From positions 1 through 63,123 of the forward strand of contig NZ_VXCP01000056.1 in NCBI RefSeq assembly GCF_011355085.1: DNA of 63,123 nucleotides, in the 5' to 3' direction. A model generated the notes under the pieces. That model saw nothing but the letters and a program-made list of their open reading frames with translations. It was not told where the DNA came from and made no database searches. Both the position numbers and the translations under genes were made by a program. Origin of the DNA: Pseudomonas akapageensis (GTDB lineage Bacteria; Pseudomonadota; Gammaproteobacteria; Pseudomonadales; Pseudomonadaceae). Positions 34,143-43,039 of the stretch are shown piece by piece. Position 1 is the first letter of the stretch. Each line of letters opens with the position of its first letter.

Positions 34143-34255
34143 TATCTGCTTCAACTCAATTGCCCCCTGTCGATTTTCACTCTTTCACTGCTTGGTGAAC
34201 CAAGGGGTGATGCAGTAGTGTCCAGCATTCCTGACTGAACCACGGAAAACTATCC

Positions 34256-34690
34256 ATGGCCTCCGCCAACAAACAGCACAAACGCGCCACCCGCGCCAAG
34301 GCCAAGGCCAAGCAGAACCGCACCCAGCGTGCGAGTGCGCCGGTGGACCTGGACCCGAACGACAGCCGCATCGACTTCGAATCGGTGGACCTGACCGAGC
34401 TGTTCAAGAAAATGCGCGATGCCGAGTCCACGAGCCAGAAGGCCCTGTGCGCGGCCTTCCTGGAAGACCCGCTGCTGGAGCTGGTGTTCGAGCAGGAAGG
34501 TGAAGAGGGCACGATGGACTTCATTCTCGCGGCCCTGATCGAGTACCGCCAGTGGTCCACCGAGGCGGATGAAGCCACCGCCCTGGCCTGGATCGAATCG
34601 CCGGCCTTTCAGGCCGACTATGTGGCGGCGTCGGACGATATTGCGGCGCGGGCTCAAAAATCAGTGAATGATGCCCAGGTGCCTCACTGA
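34256..34690 (+). CDS. Conserved hypothetical cytoplasmic protein
   Basis: I do not recognise the function. The 144-residue product has a strongly basic Ala/Lys/Arg/Gln-rich N-terminus (NKQHKRATRAKAKAKQNRTQ, residues 5-24) suggestive of nucleic-acid contact, then an acidic helical domain with DLTELFKKMRDAE and FLEDPLLELVFEQEGE. There is no signal peptide or membrane segment. It follows ffs by 110 bp. The codon use looks like that of its neighbours, so I consider it a real gene. Confidence 0.8.
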   Translation: MASANKQHKRATRAKAKAKQNRTQRASAPVDLDPNDSRIDFESVDLTELFKKMRDAESTSQKALCAAFLEDPLLELVFEQEGEEGTMDFILAALIEYRQWSTEADEATALAWIESPAFQADYVAASDDIAARAQKSVNDAQVPH

Positions 34691-34703
34691 GATGAGGCCG
34701 GGG

Positions 34704-35477
34704 TTACCCTGCGCTCGGGATTGCTTCCTGCCCGGACGAACTGCCCTGCTGCCGATAACGCTCGATGATCCGGTCGATCTCGCCCGACATTTTCATGTTC
34801 TGTAACGTTTGCAGAATTCGCTCTACCGGAATCGATGGGTCATCGCGCACGTAACAACCCAGTTCCTGCTCTTCGAGCACGGCAAGGCTGTGCAGTTGTT
34901 GCTCGGGAGGGAGTCGGCGGTTGAACCAGTCAAGGGACAGCTGATTGCTGACGGCGTAGTCGAAGCGCCCGGCCTGGAGCTTCTGCAACACCTGTTGTTG
35001 GCTGCGGGCGTCTTCACGATGCAGGCGGTTGCTGTCGAACAGGGGTTGCAAGGTCGGGTAGGAGTAACCGAGCACTGTCCCGATACTTTGCCTTGGCAGT
35101 TGTTCCGGCGCTATCGGGGTCGCTGTTCGGCGGCTTCCGATCAATACATCGCGCTGATAGATGAGCGGCAGGCTGAGGACGTAACGGGCAGAGGTTTCGG
35201 GCAGCCAGGACCTGGTTGCGTAGCAGCGAACGTCAACGTCGCCTTTCTCCATCGCTTTCTGCAATCGCAGCCGGGCCATTACGTGGTATTCGGCCGGGTA
35301 GCCGATCTGCCTTGCCAGGCTTTGGGTGATGTCGAAGACAATGCCCTCGACGGGTTGCCCGAGTTCGACTCGAGCCAGCGGCATGGTCCAGCTTTCAGGA
35401 ATGGAAAACCGCAGAGCAGGTTCTGCGGCCACACAATGACAGGTCAGCAGCGCGAGTGCGCCCAGCGCTAGACGCAT
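34704..35477 (-). CDS. Periplasmic solute-binding protein, family 3 type
   Basis: The 257-residue product has a signal peptide (MRLALGALALLTCHCVAA) and the amino-acid-binding protein fold: RFSIPESWTMPLARVELGQPVEGIVFDI at the start of lobe 1, then MEKGDVDVRCYATRSW and RQSIGTVLGYSYPTLQPLF. It resembles the family-3 extracellular solute-binding proteins. No ABC permease or ATPase gene is adjacent, so it is an orphan binding protein or a sensor accessory. Its ligand is unknown. It converges on the hypothetical gene 14 bp away. Confidence 0.82.
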   Translation of the reverse strand: MRLALGALALLTCHCVAAEPALRFSIPESWTMPLARVELGQPVEGIVFDITQSLARQIGYPAEYHVMARLRLQKAMEKGDVDVRCYATRSWLPETSARYVLSLPLIYQRDVLIGSRRTATPIAPEQLPRQSIGTVLGYSYPTLQPLFDSNRLHREDARSQQQVLQKLQAGRFDYAVSNQLSLDWFNRRLPPEQQLHSLAVLEEQELGCYVRDDPSIPVERILQTLQNMKMSGEIDRIIERYRQQGSSSGQEAIPSAG

Positions 35478-35670
35478 CGGGTTCTCCGTGAGGGGGCTGA
35501 ATGCCGGGCCGGCTCTGAAGCCTGCATCTTAGGCAGAACAAGCAGCGATTGCGCAAGGATTGTATTGTTACTATCGAGGTCTGCCCAGACGGGCGCGTAC
35601 ATCGGGTGCAATTTCACCCATGCTCCGCTACGATTAGCGGTCTTTGGCATTTCAAACGCGACGGTTTTCG

Positions 35671-37728
35671 ATGAGTTATCAGGTTCTTGCACGTAAATGG
35701 CGTCCGCGCTCGTTCCGCGAAATGGTCGGCCAGACCCATGTGCTCAAGGCCTTGATCAATGCGCTGGACAACCAGCGCCTGCACCACGCCTACCTGTTTA
35801 CCGGTACCCGTGGGGTCGGCAAGACCACTATCGCGCGGATCATCGCCAAGTGTGTGAATTGTGAAACCGGGATTACCTCAACGCCCTGCGGCACCTGTTC
35901 GGTGTGCCGGGAGATCGACGAGGGGCGCTTCGTCGACCTGATCGAGATCGACGCCGCGAGCCGGACCAAGGTCGAGGACACCCGCGAACTGCTCGACAAT
36001 GTGCAATACGCGCCAAGCCGCGGGCGCTTCAAGGTCTACCTGATCGACGAAGTGCACATGCTGTCCAGCCACTCCTTCAACGCCTTGCTCAAGACGCTGG
36101 AAGAGCCGCCGCCCTACGTCAAGTTCATTCTGGCGACCACCGATCCGCAGAAGTTGCCGGCAACCATCCTGTCGCGCTGCCTGCAGTTTTCCCTGAAGAA
36201 CATGACCCCCGAGCGGGTGGTCGAACACCTGAGCCATGTGCTCGGGGTCGAGAACGTGCCGTTCGAAGACGATGCATTGTGGCTGCTCGGTCGCGCGGCC
36301 GACGGTTCGATGCGCGATGCCATGAGCCTGACCGACCAGGCAATTGCCTTCGGTGAAGGCAAGGTACTGGCCGCCGATGTCCGGGCGATGCTCGGTACCC
36401 TTGACCACGGACAGGTCTACGGTGTGCTCCAGGCGCTGCTCGAGGGCGATGCGCGGGGCTTGCTCGAGGCGGTGCGCCAGTTGGCCGAACAGGGCCCGGA
36501 CTGGAATGGCGTACTGGCCGAGATGCTCAATGTGCTGCACCGGGTCGCGATCGCCCAGGCCTTGCCCGAGGCGGTCGATAACGGCCATGGCGACCGGGAC
36601 CGGGTGCTGGCCCTGGCCCAGGCCCTGCCGGCCGAAGACGTGCAGTTCTATTACCAGATGGGCCTGATCGGTCGCCGTGACCTGCCCTTGGCGCCGGACC
36701 CGCGTGGCGGCTTCGAAATGGTCCTGCTGCGCATGCTGGCCTTCCGCCCTGCCGACAGCGATGAAGCGCCGAGGCAGGCGCTAAAGCCAGTGGGGATCAG
36801 CCAGGCCACAGCTGAATCCTCCCCGGCAGTGGCGGTCGCGGCGCCTGTAGCGCCGGCTGTAGCGTCGGAGCCTGCGCCGATCAGTGCGCCGGAACCCGAG
36901 CCTGAACCGGTTGCGGTCGCACAGACGATACCGGCACCGGTGCCTGAGCCCGTTGCCGCACCTGTTGTCGAAGAAGTCGACTTGCCCTGGAATGAACCCA
37001 AGGCAATCGAGCCTGCGCCTGCCATGGAACCTGTGCTGGAGGTCGAAGCCGAGCAACCGGACCTGACGCCCATGCCGGTGCCTGTGCCTGCCAGCGCGGT
37101 GCCCGATGCTCCCCAGCAGGTCCCTGCGCCACCGCTGCCTGACGATGACATCGGTTACAGCCCGGCCGGCATGGAGCGTGACGACGAGCCGCCACTGGAT
37201 GACGATTACGATCCAGTCGACATGGATTCGGCGTCCTACAGTTTTCTCGACGAGCTGGCCAGCGAATCCGCCGCGCCGGCGCCTGCCGAGCCGGAACTGT
37301 TGCCGGCTGCACAGCCCGCCACGGGGCTGGCCCTCGATTGGCTGGAGTTGTTCCCCAAATTGCCGATCTCGGGGATGACCGGCAGCATTGCGGCCAACTG
37401 CACCCTGGTTGCCGTCGAGGGCGACCACTGGCTGTTGCACCTGGACCCGGCCCATAGCGCGCTGTTCAATGCGACCCAGCAACGCCGCTTGAACGAGGCG
37501 CTGAACCAGTTCCACGGGCGGACCCTGACGCTGGATATCCAGTTGATCCGCCCGGAGCAGGAAACCCCGGCCCAGGCTGCCGCTCGCAAGCGCGCCAACC
37601 GTCAGAGCGAGGCCGAGGCATCGATTCATGCCGACCCGTTCATCCAGCAAATGATGCAACAGTTCGGTGCGGTCATTCGTGACGATACTATTGAACCTGT
37701 CGACGCTTTGGTCAGCCAAAGCGTATAA
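35671..37728 (+). CDS. dnaX: DNA polymerase III subunits tau/gamma
   Basis: DnaX is the clamp-loader ATPase of the replisome. The 685-residue protein begins MSYQVLARKWRPRSFREMVG, has Walker A GTRGVGKTT at residues 45-53, zinc-binding cysteines in CVNCETGITSTPCGTCSVC (64-82), the DEVH box near 126 and sensor TTDPQKLPATILSRC. Residues about 375-555 form a Pro/Ala/Glu-rich linker, and the end carries the tau C-terminal domain. I did not find a clear A-AAA-AAG slip site. It is followed 31 bp later by ybaB, as in most proteobacteria. Confidence 0.96.
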   Translation: MSYQVLARKWRPRSFREMVGQTHVLKALINALDNQRLHHAYLFTGTRGVGKTTIARIIAKCVNCETGITSTPCGTCSVCREIDEGRFVDLIEIDAASRTKVEDTRELLDNVQYAPSRGRFKVYLIDEVHMLSSHSFNALLKTLEEPPPYVKFILATTDPQKLPATILSRCLQFSLKNMTPERVVEHLSHVLGVENVPFEDDALWLLGRAADGSMRDAMSLTDQAIAFGEGKVLAADVRAMLGTLDHGQVYGVLQALLEGDARGLLEAVRQLAEQGPDWNGVLAEMLNVLHRVAIAQALPEAVDNGHGDRDRVLALAQALPAEDVQFYYQMGLIGRRDLPLAPDPRGGFEMVLLRMLAFRPADSDEAPRQALKPVGISQATAESSPAVAVAAPVAPAVASEPAPISAPEPEPEPVAVAQTIPAPVPEPVAAPVVEEVDLPWNEPKAIEPAPAMEPVLEVEAEQPDLTPMPVPVPASAVPDAPQQVPAPPLPDDDIGYSPAGMERDDEPPLDDDYDPVDMDSASYSFLDELASESAAPAPAEPELLPAAQPATGLALDWLELFPKLPISGMTGSIAANCTLVAVEGDHWLLHLDPAHSALFNATQQRRLNEALNQFHGRTLTLDIQLIRPEQETPAQAAARKRANRQSEAEASIHADPFIQQMMQQFGAVIRDDTIEPVDALVSQSV

Positions 37729-37759
37729 CCAATGAAATCAACCCTTGAGGTGACCCCCC

Positions 37760-38086
37760 ATGATGAAAGGTGGCATGGCCGGCCTGATGAAGCAGGCTCA
37801 GCAAATGCAGGAAAAAATGGCCAAGATGCAGGAAGAACTGGCCAATGCCGAAGTGACCGGTCAATCCGGCGCGGGTCTGGTCAGCGTGGTAATGACCGGC
37901 CGTCACGACGTCAAGCGCATCAGCCTGGATGACAGCCTGATGCAGGAAGACAAGGAAGTGCTCGAAGACCTGATCGCCGCAGCTGTCAACGATGCCGTGC
38001 GCAAGATCGAGGCCAACAGCCAGGAAAAAATGGGCGGCATGACCGCTGGCATGCAATTGCCTCCAGGCTTCAAGATGCCGTTCTGA
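37760..38086 (+). CDS. YbaB/EbfC nucleoid-associated protein
   Basis: The 108-residue protein begins MMKGGMAGLMKQAQQMQEKMAKMQEELANAEVTG and shows the YbaB/EbfC pattern of a long helix followed by strands (VSVVMTGRHDVKRISLD). It binds DNA as a dimer. It is the usual partner of dnaX and recR; here a reductase gene is inserted before recR. A GAGG ribosome site stands before the ATG. Confidence 0.94.
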   Translation: MMKGGMAGLMKQAQQMQEKMAKMQEELANAEVTGQSGAGLVSVVMTGRHDVKRISLDDSLMQEDKEVLEDLIAAAVNDAVRKIEANSQEKMGGMTAGMQLPPGFKMPF

Positions 38087-38108
38087 GGCGCTTGAACAGT
38101 TTTACCGA

Positions 38109-38138
38109 TGCCAGGCGCCAGCCTGGCATTTTTTTTGG
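38109..38138 (+). terminator. Intrinsic terminator after ybaB
   Basis: TGCCAGGC-gcca-GCCTGGCA is followed by a long T run, 22 bp after the ybaB stop. It is a strong terminator and separates dnaX-ybaB from the reductase. Confidence 0.92.
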
Positions 38139-38169
38139 CCGTAAGGTTTTGCGACCGCTTTGCGGTCGA

Positions 38170-38247
38170 TCGCGGGCAAGCCCGCTCCCACAGGGCTCGC
38201 GGTCAACCCTGTGGGAGCGGCGGTGCGACGATTCGACTTGCCCGCGA
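38170..38247. repeat. REP doublet, family B (GCGGGCAAGCCCGC variant)
   Basis: TCGCGGGCAAGCCCGCTCC faces a diverged copy, whose arm is interrupted by GGTGCGACGATTCGA before TTGCCCGCGA. A small hairpin GACCGCTTTGCGGTC precedes it. Confidence 0.8.
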
Positions 38248-38310
38248 TGAGGCCGTACCGGTCTGATAGGACCTCTATACTCATCCTTCTTCATTCAAGG
38301 AGTGAGTCCG

Positions 38311-39345
38311 ATGTCCGAGCAATTGATTCTCAATCAGCGCATCGTCCTGGCGTCCCGCCCGACCGGTGCGCCGACGCCGGAAAACTTTCGCATGGAGCGC
38401 GTGGCCCTGCCGGAACTTGCCGACGGCCAGATTCTGCTGCGCACGCTTTACCTGTCGCTCGACCCCTATATGCGTGGGCGCATGAGCGACGCACCGTCGT
38501 ACGCGGCACCCGTGCAGATCAATGAGGTCATGACTGGCGGCGCGGTGAGTCGGGTCGAGGCGTCGCGTCATCCGAGATACAGCGTCGGCGACCTGGTGGT
38601 CGGTGCCACCGGCTGGCAAAGCCACAGCATTTCCGATGGCGCGCAATTGGTACCTTTGCCGCCAGGGCTGCCCAGCCCGTCGATGGCCCTGGGCGTGCTG
38701 GGCATGCCGGGCATGACCGCCTACATGGGCCTGATGGACATTGGCCAGCCCAAGGCCGGGGAGACGCTGGTGGTTGCGGCGGCCTCGGGCGCGGTGGGCT
38801 CGGTGGTCGGTCAAGTGGCGAAAATCAAGGGCCTGCACGTGGTCGGGGTTGCCGGTGGCGCCGAGAAGTGTCGCTATGTGGTCGAGGAGTTGGGCTTTCA
38901 TGCCTGTGTGGACCACAAGAGCCCGAGCTTTGCCGACGATCTGGCCAAGGTCTGCGACAAGGGCATCGACATCTACTACGAGAACGTCGGCGGTGCGGTG
39001 TTCGATGCCGTCCTGCCACTGCTCAACGCCAAGGCGCGCATCCCCCTGTGCGGCCTGATCGCCCAGTACAACGCCACCGCGTTACCGGACGGACCGGACC
39101 GCCTGGCGCTGTTGCAGCGCACGATATTGACCAAGCGTCTGCGCATGCAGGGCTTTATCGTCTTCGACGACTACGGCGATCGTCATCAGGAATTCTTCGC
39201 GGCCATGGCACCGTGGGTGCGTGAGGGCAAGGTGCGTTTTCGCGAGGATGTGGTCGAAGGGCTCGATCATGCGCCTGGCGCGTTTATCGGGCTGCTGGAA
39301 GGGCGCAACTTTGGCAAACTGGTGGTCAAAGTATCGGAAGCCTGA
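38311..39345 (+). CDS. Zinc-independent NADPH-dependent oxidoreductase (CurA/leukotriene-B4-dehydrogenase type)
   Basis: The 344-residue MDR-superfamily enzyme contains LYLSLDPYMRGRMSD near residue 45, the nucleotide-binding ASGAVGSVVGQVAKI near 155 and GIDIYYENVGGAVFDAVLPL near 220. These identify the double-bond reductase group that includes E. coli CurA. It lacks the structural and catalytic zinc ligands of alcohol dehydrogenases. AAGGAG is eight bases before ATG 38311, so I take that start rather than the GTG three codons earlier. The substrate is not predictable. Confidence 0.9.
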   Translation: MSEQLILNQRIVLASRPTGAPTPENFRMERVALPELADGQILLRTLYLSLDPYMRGRMSDAPSYAAPVQINEVMTGGAVSRVEASRHPRYSVGDLVVGATGWQSHSISDGAQLVPLPPGLPSPSMALGVLGMPGMTAYMGLMDIGQPKAGETLVVAAASGAVGSVVGQVAKIKGLHVVGVAGGAEKCRYVVEELGFHACVDHKSPSFADDLAKVCDKGIDIYYENVGGAVFDAVLPLLNAKARIPLCGLIAQYNATALPDGPDRLALLQRTILTKRLRMQGFIVFDDYGDRHQEFFAAMAPWVREGKVRFREDVVEGLDHAPGAFIGLLEGRNFGKLVVKVSEA

Positions 39346-39413
39346 TGCGCATTTGACGCAAGTGGCAGGCGCCGGTATAAACCCGCTCTCGTTGTTATGT
39401 CAGGCCTTTGACC

Positions 39414-40016
39414 ATGAGCTTCAGCCCACTGATTCGCCAACTGATCGACGCCTTGCGCACCTTGCCCGGCGTCGGCCAGAAAACCGCCCAGCGCATGGCC
39501 CTGCAACTGCTCGAGCGCGATCGCAGCGGCGGCATCCGGCTGGCCCAGGCGCTCAGCCAGGCGATGGAAGGGGTGGGGCATTGCCGGCAATGCCGCACCC
39601 TGACCGAAAACGAACTCTGCCCGCAGTGCGCCGACACGCGGCGCGACGACACGCTGCTGTGCGTGGTCGAAGGGCCGATGGACGTCTATGCAGTGGAGCA
39701 GACCGGTTACCGTGGGCGCTACTTTGTGCTCAAGGGGCACCTGTCGCCGCTCGATGGCCTGGGGCCCGAAGCGATCGGCATCCCGCAGCTGCTGGCGCGG
39801 ATCGAAGTCCAGGGCAGCTTCACTGAAGTCATCCTGGCGACCAACCCGACCGTGGAAGGCGAAGCCACCGCGCATTACATTGCGCAGTTGCTGGGTGACA
39901 AGGGTTTGATCGTATCGCGCATTGCCCATGGCGTGCCGTTGGGCGGGGAGCTGGAGCTGGTTGATGGCGGGACCCTGGCGCATTCGTTTGCGGGGCGTAA
40001 GCCGATTTCGTTGTAA
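39414..40016 (+). CDS. recR: Recombination mediator protein RecR
   Basis: The 200-residue protein works with RecF and RecO in loading RecA at gaps. It has the helix-hairpin-helix ALRTLPGVGQKTAQRMA (residues 13-29), a zinc finger CRQC...CPQC (about 57-72) and a Toprim domain with VVEGPMDVYAVEQT near 80, and ends SFAGRKPISL as in most RecR proteins. The family start MSFSPLI is used; an upstream ATG two codons before is possible. Confidence 0.96.
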   Translation: MSFSPLIRQLIDALRTLPGVGQKTAQRMALQLLERDRSGGIRLAQALSQAMEGVGHCRQCRTLTENELCPQCADTRRDDTLLCVVEGPMDVYAVEQTGYRGRYFVLKGHLSPLDGLGPEAIGIPQLLARIEVQGSFTEVILATNPTVEGEATAHYIAQLLGDKGLIVSRIAHGVPLGGELELVDGGTLAHSFAGRKPISL

Positions 40017-40040
40017 TTCAGGTAGCCCGCGTCGTCTGCA

Positions 40041-40103
40041 TCGCGGGCAAGCCCGCTCCCACAGAGCCCGCGGTGAACCCTGTGGGAGCGGGCTTGCCCG
40101 CGA
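40041..40103. repeat. REP doublet, family B (GCGGGCAAGCCCGC variant)
   Basis: TCGCGGGCAAGCCCGCTCC faces its perfect inverse across about 25 bases, between the converging recR and apt genes. It may also serve as the bidirectional terminator. Confidence 0.9.
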
Positions 40104-40137
40104 TGAGGCCCTGCCAGACGCCACAGGGCCTTGCGTA

Positions 40138-40686
40138 TTACTTCTCGTCCAGCGCAAAGCTGGTCAGGGAAAACGTCGGAATCCCCAGTGCTTCCAGCCG
40201 CTGCGAACCACCCAGCTCCGGCAGGTCGATGATCGCCGCCGCTTCGAACACCTCGGCGCCCATGCGCCGAACCAGGTTCGCCGCCGCGATCAGGGTGCCG
40301 CCGGTGGCGATCAGGTCATCGAAGATCAGCACCGAGTCGCCTTCGCACAGGCTGTCGGCATGCACTTCCAGAAACGCTTCGCCGTACTCGGTCTGGTAAC
40401 CCTCGGCAATCACGTCGGCCGGCAGTTTGCCTTGCTTGCGAAACAGGATCAGCGGCTTGTTCAACTGGTGGGCGATGATCGAGCCGATCAGGAAACCGCG
40501 CGCGTCCATGGCGCCGATATGGGTGAAGTCGGCTTCGACATAACGTTCAATGAAACTGTCGGCAACGTGACGCAAGCCGCGTGGCGACTGGAACAGCGGG
40601 GTGATGTCGCGAAAGACCACGCCGGGCTTGGGGAAGTCCAGCACCGGGCGGATCAGGGATTTGAGGTCGAAGGGGGCGATTTCCAT
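40138..40686 (-). CDS. apt: Adenine phosphoribosyltransferase
   Basis: Apt salvages adenine to AMP with PRPP. The 182-residue protein has the PRPP-binding motif VLIFDDLIATGGTL near residue 125 and the Apt segments FRDITPLFQSP and MDARGFLIGSIIA. Length and ending are normal. It lies downstream of anr on the same strand. Although a purine gene, it is distant from the catabolic cluster and shows none of its operators. Confidence 0.95.
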   Translation of the reverse strand: MEIAPFDLKSLIRPVLDFPKPGVVFRDITPLFQSPRGLRHVADSFIERYVEADFTHIGAMDARGFLIGSIIAHQLNKPLILFRKQGKLPADVIAEGYQTEYGEAFLEVHADSLCEGDSVLIFDDLIATGGTLIAAANLVRRMGAEVFEAAAIIDLPELGGSQRLEALGIPTFSLTSFALDEK

Positions 40687-40742
40687 GGGGGAAGCATCCT
40701 GGCGGGCACAATGCTCGCCAGTATACCTGACCCCGTGGACAA

Positions 40743-41477
40743 TCAGCCTTCCAGCGATCCGCCGGCCAGCGCGCAGAGTTGTATTGGGTCGAGGATGTGA
40801 ACTTCCTTGCCTTCGGCTTCGATCAAGCCATTTTGCTGGAAGCGGGTGAACACCCGCGACACGGTCTCTACCGCCAGACCCAGGTAGTTGCCGATTTCGT
40901 TGCGCGACATGCTCAGGCGGAACTGGTTGGCCGAGAAGCCCCGGGCGCGGAAGCGCGCCGACAGGTTGACCAGGAAGGTGGCGATGCGCTCGTCGGCGGT
41001 TTTTTTCGACAGTAGCAACATCATTTGCTGGTCGTCGCGAATTTCCCGGCTCATCACGCGCATCAACTGGCGGCGCAGCTGTGGCAATTGCACGGACAAC
41101 TCGTCCAGGCGCTCGAACGGGATCTCGCAGACTGAGGTGGTCTCCTGCGCCTGGGCAGAGACCGGGTAGGTTTCAGTGTCCATTCCCGATAAACCGACCA
41201 GCTCGCTGGGCAGGTGGAAACCGGTGATCTGTTCTTCGCCGCTGTCGCTCAGGCTGAAGGTTTTCAAGGCGCCGGAGCGTACCGCGTAAACTGAGCCGAA
41301 ACTGTCACCCTGGCGAAACAGGAACTCGCCTTTTTTCAGGGGGCGGCCGCGCTTGACGATGTCATCCAGTGCATCCATATCTTCCATATTCAGCGAAAGC
41401 GGAAGGCACAGGGGCGCCAGGCTGCAATCCTTGCAATGGGCCTGGTTGTGGGCGCGCAGTTTAGCTGGCTCGGACAT
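40743..41477 (-). CDS. anr: FNR-type anaerobic regulator ANR
   Basis: ANR senses oxygen through a [4Fe-4S] cluster and activates low-oxygen genes. The 244-residue protein has the N-terminal cysteines of the CKDCSLAPLC motif (Cys15, 18, 24) plus a central cysteine in TTSVCEIPF, a cyclic-nucleotide-like beta-roll (25-140) and a CRP-type helix-turn-helix with NEIGNYLGLAVETVSRVF near residue 195. ATG 41477 is chosen because the Cys cluster follows it as in FNR. It is next to hemN, a well-known target, and the cco genes. Confidence 0.95.
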   Translation of the reverse strand: MSEPAKLRAHNQAHCKDCSLAPLCLPLSLNMEDMDALDDIVKRGRPLKKGEFLFRQGDSFGSVYAVRSGALKTFSLSDSGEEQITGFHLPSELVGLSGMDTETYPVSAQAQETTSVCEIPFERLDELSVQLPQLRRQLMRVMSREIRDDQQMMLLLSKKTADERIATFLVNLSARFRARGFSANQFRLSMSRNEIGNYLGLAVETVSRVFTRFQQNGLIEAEGKEVHILDPIQLCALAGGSLEG

Positions 41478-41575
41478 TTCATCGATCCTTGTGGGAAACA
41501 CACATAAGTTGTAAGGGTAACCCAAGGACGATAGTTCAGGCCAGTGCGTGCCATTTTGCCGCATGTCTGTTTGGC

Positions 41576-42958
41576 TCAGATCACCCGGGAAAAACGCTGG
41601 CGATTCTGTGCATCAAGGTAGGCATCGAAGACCATGCACACCGATCGCGCCAGCAAACGTCCTGCCGGGAGGATTTCAATACCCCTGGCGTCCAGTGCGA
41701 TCAGCCCGTCATTGGCCATATGCTGCAATGCAGGCCATAGCGGGGCGAAGTAGCCGCGAAAGTCGATGTTGAAGGCCTGCTCGATGCTGTCGAAATCCAG
41801 TTCGAAATGGCAGATCAATTGCTGGATCACTTCACGGCGCAGACGATCGTCGTCGCAGCACACCAGCCCGCGGTGGGTGGCCAGTTGAGCGCTGGCCAGG
41901 CAGCCTTGGTACTCATTGATATCGCTGCGGTTCTGGCTGTACAAGTCGCCGATCTGGCTGATGGCCGAGACCCCGAGGCCGATCAGGTCGCAATGGCCGT
42001 GGGTGGTATAGCCCTGGAAGTTGCGTTGCAGGGTCGATTCTTCCTGGGCGATGGCCAGTTCGTCATCGGGCAGGGCGAAATGGTCCATGCCGATGTAGCG
42101 ATAGCCTGCCCGGGTCAACTGTTCGATGGTGTTGTGCAGCATCTGCAGCTTGATCGCGGGTGCCGGCAGGTCATTGCCGTCGATCCGGCGCTGGGGCATG
42201 AAGCGTTCCGGGAGATGAGCGTAGTTGAACACCGAGAGGCGGTCGGGTTGCAGCTTGATCACTTCGTCGACCGTGTGGGCAAAGCCCTCTGGCGTCTGTT
42301 TCGGCAAGCCGTAGATCAGATCGATATTGATCGAGCGAAATTGCAGGGTTCGCGCCGCTTCCACGATAGCGCGGGTCTGGTCCAGGCTCTGCAGGCGGTT
42401 GATCGCGCGCTGCACGATAGGGTCCAGGTCCTGCACGCCCAGACTGACCCGATTGAAGCCCAGCTCGCGCAGCAGCCCCATGGTCGACCAGTCGGCCTCG
42501 CGGGGGTCGATCTCGATGCCGTAGTCGCCCGAGTCATCGTCGAGCAAATTGAAATGCTGGCGCAGGTGAGCCATCAACTGGCGCAATTCGTCGTGGCTGA
42601 GAAAGGTCGGCGTGCCGCCGCCGAAGTGCAGTTGCTCGACGGTCTGCCTGGGGGCCAGGTGGCAGCCGATCAGGCGAATTTCCTGTTCCAGCGCCTGCAG
42701 ATAGGGCTGGGCGCGACCACGGTCCTTGGTGATGACCTTGTTGCAGGCGCAGTAGTAGCAAATGTTCGCGCAGAACGGCACGTGCACGTAGAGCGACAGC
42801 GGTCGCACGGCCTTGCGGCTATCGCGCAGGGCATGCAGCAGGTCGAAGCTGCCGACCTGGTCATGGAACTGCACGGCAGTCGGGTAGGAGGTATAACGTG
42901 GTCCGGCCAGGTCGTAGCGGCGGATCAGATCAGGGTCCCAACGAAGTGCGTCGAGCAT
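41576..42958 (-). CDS. hemN: Oxygen-independent coproporphyrinogen III oxidase
   Basis: HemN is a radical SAM enzyme that decarboxylates coproporphyrinogen III when oxygen is scarce. The 460-residue protein has the CxxxCxxC cluster motif in FCANICYYCAC near residues 62-69, followed by LHFGGGTPTFLSHDELRQL and NRVSLGVQDLDP. It supplies haem for the cbb3 oxidase. A good ANR box lies 64 bp upstream, and anr itself is the next gene downstream. Confidence 0.96.
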   Translation of the reverse strand: MLDALRWDPDLIRRYDLAGPRYTSYPTAVQFHDQVGSFDLLHALRDSRKAVRPLSLYVHVPFCANICYYCACNKVITKDRGRAQPYLQALEQEIRLIGCHLAPRQTVEQLHFGGGTPTFLSHDELRQLMAHLRQHFNLLDDDSGDYGIEIDPREADWSTMGLLRELGFNRVSLGVQDLDPIVQRAINRLQSLDQTRAIVEAARTLQFRSINIDLIYGLPKQTPEGFAHTVDEVIKLQPDRLSVFNYAHLPERFMPQRRIDGNDLPAPAIKLQMLHNTIEQLTRAGYRYIGMDHFALPDDELAIAQEESTLQRNFQGYTTHGHCDLIGLGVSAISQIGDLYSQNRSDINEYQGCLASAQLATHRGLVCCDDDRLRREVIQQLICHFELDFDSIEQAFNIDFRGYFAPLWPALQHMANDGLIALDARGIEILPAGRLLARSVCMVFDAYLDAQNRQRFSRVI

Positions 42959-43021
42959 GTGGATATTCCCAGGCGTGGCGAGCGGTTTTCCACAGTCTAG
43001 GGAGCCGCATCCGGGCGCGTG

Positions 43022-43035
43022 TTGACTTGCATCAA
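43022..43035. promoter_or_regulatory. ANR box upstream of hemN
   Basis: TTGACTTGCATCAA differs from the FNR/ANR consensus TTGAT-N4-ATCAA by one base. It stands 64 bp before the hemN start, a position fitting activation. Confidence 0.8.
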
Positions 43036-43039
43036 GCGG

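Noticed and set aside
36780..37260. Tandem repeats in the Pro/Ala/Glu-rich part of dnaX
   Set aside because: It is the usual variable tau linker of Pseudomonas DnaX, with no exact repeat unit.
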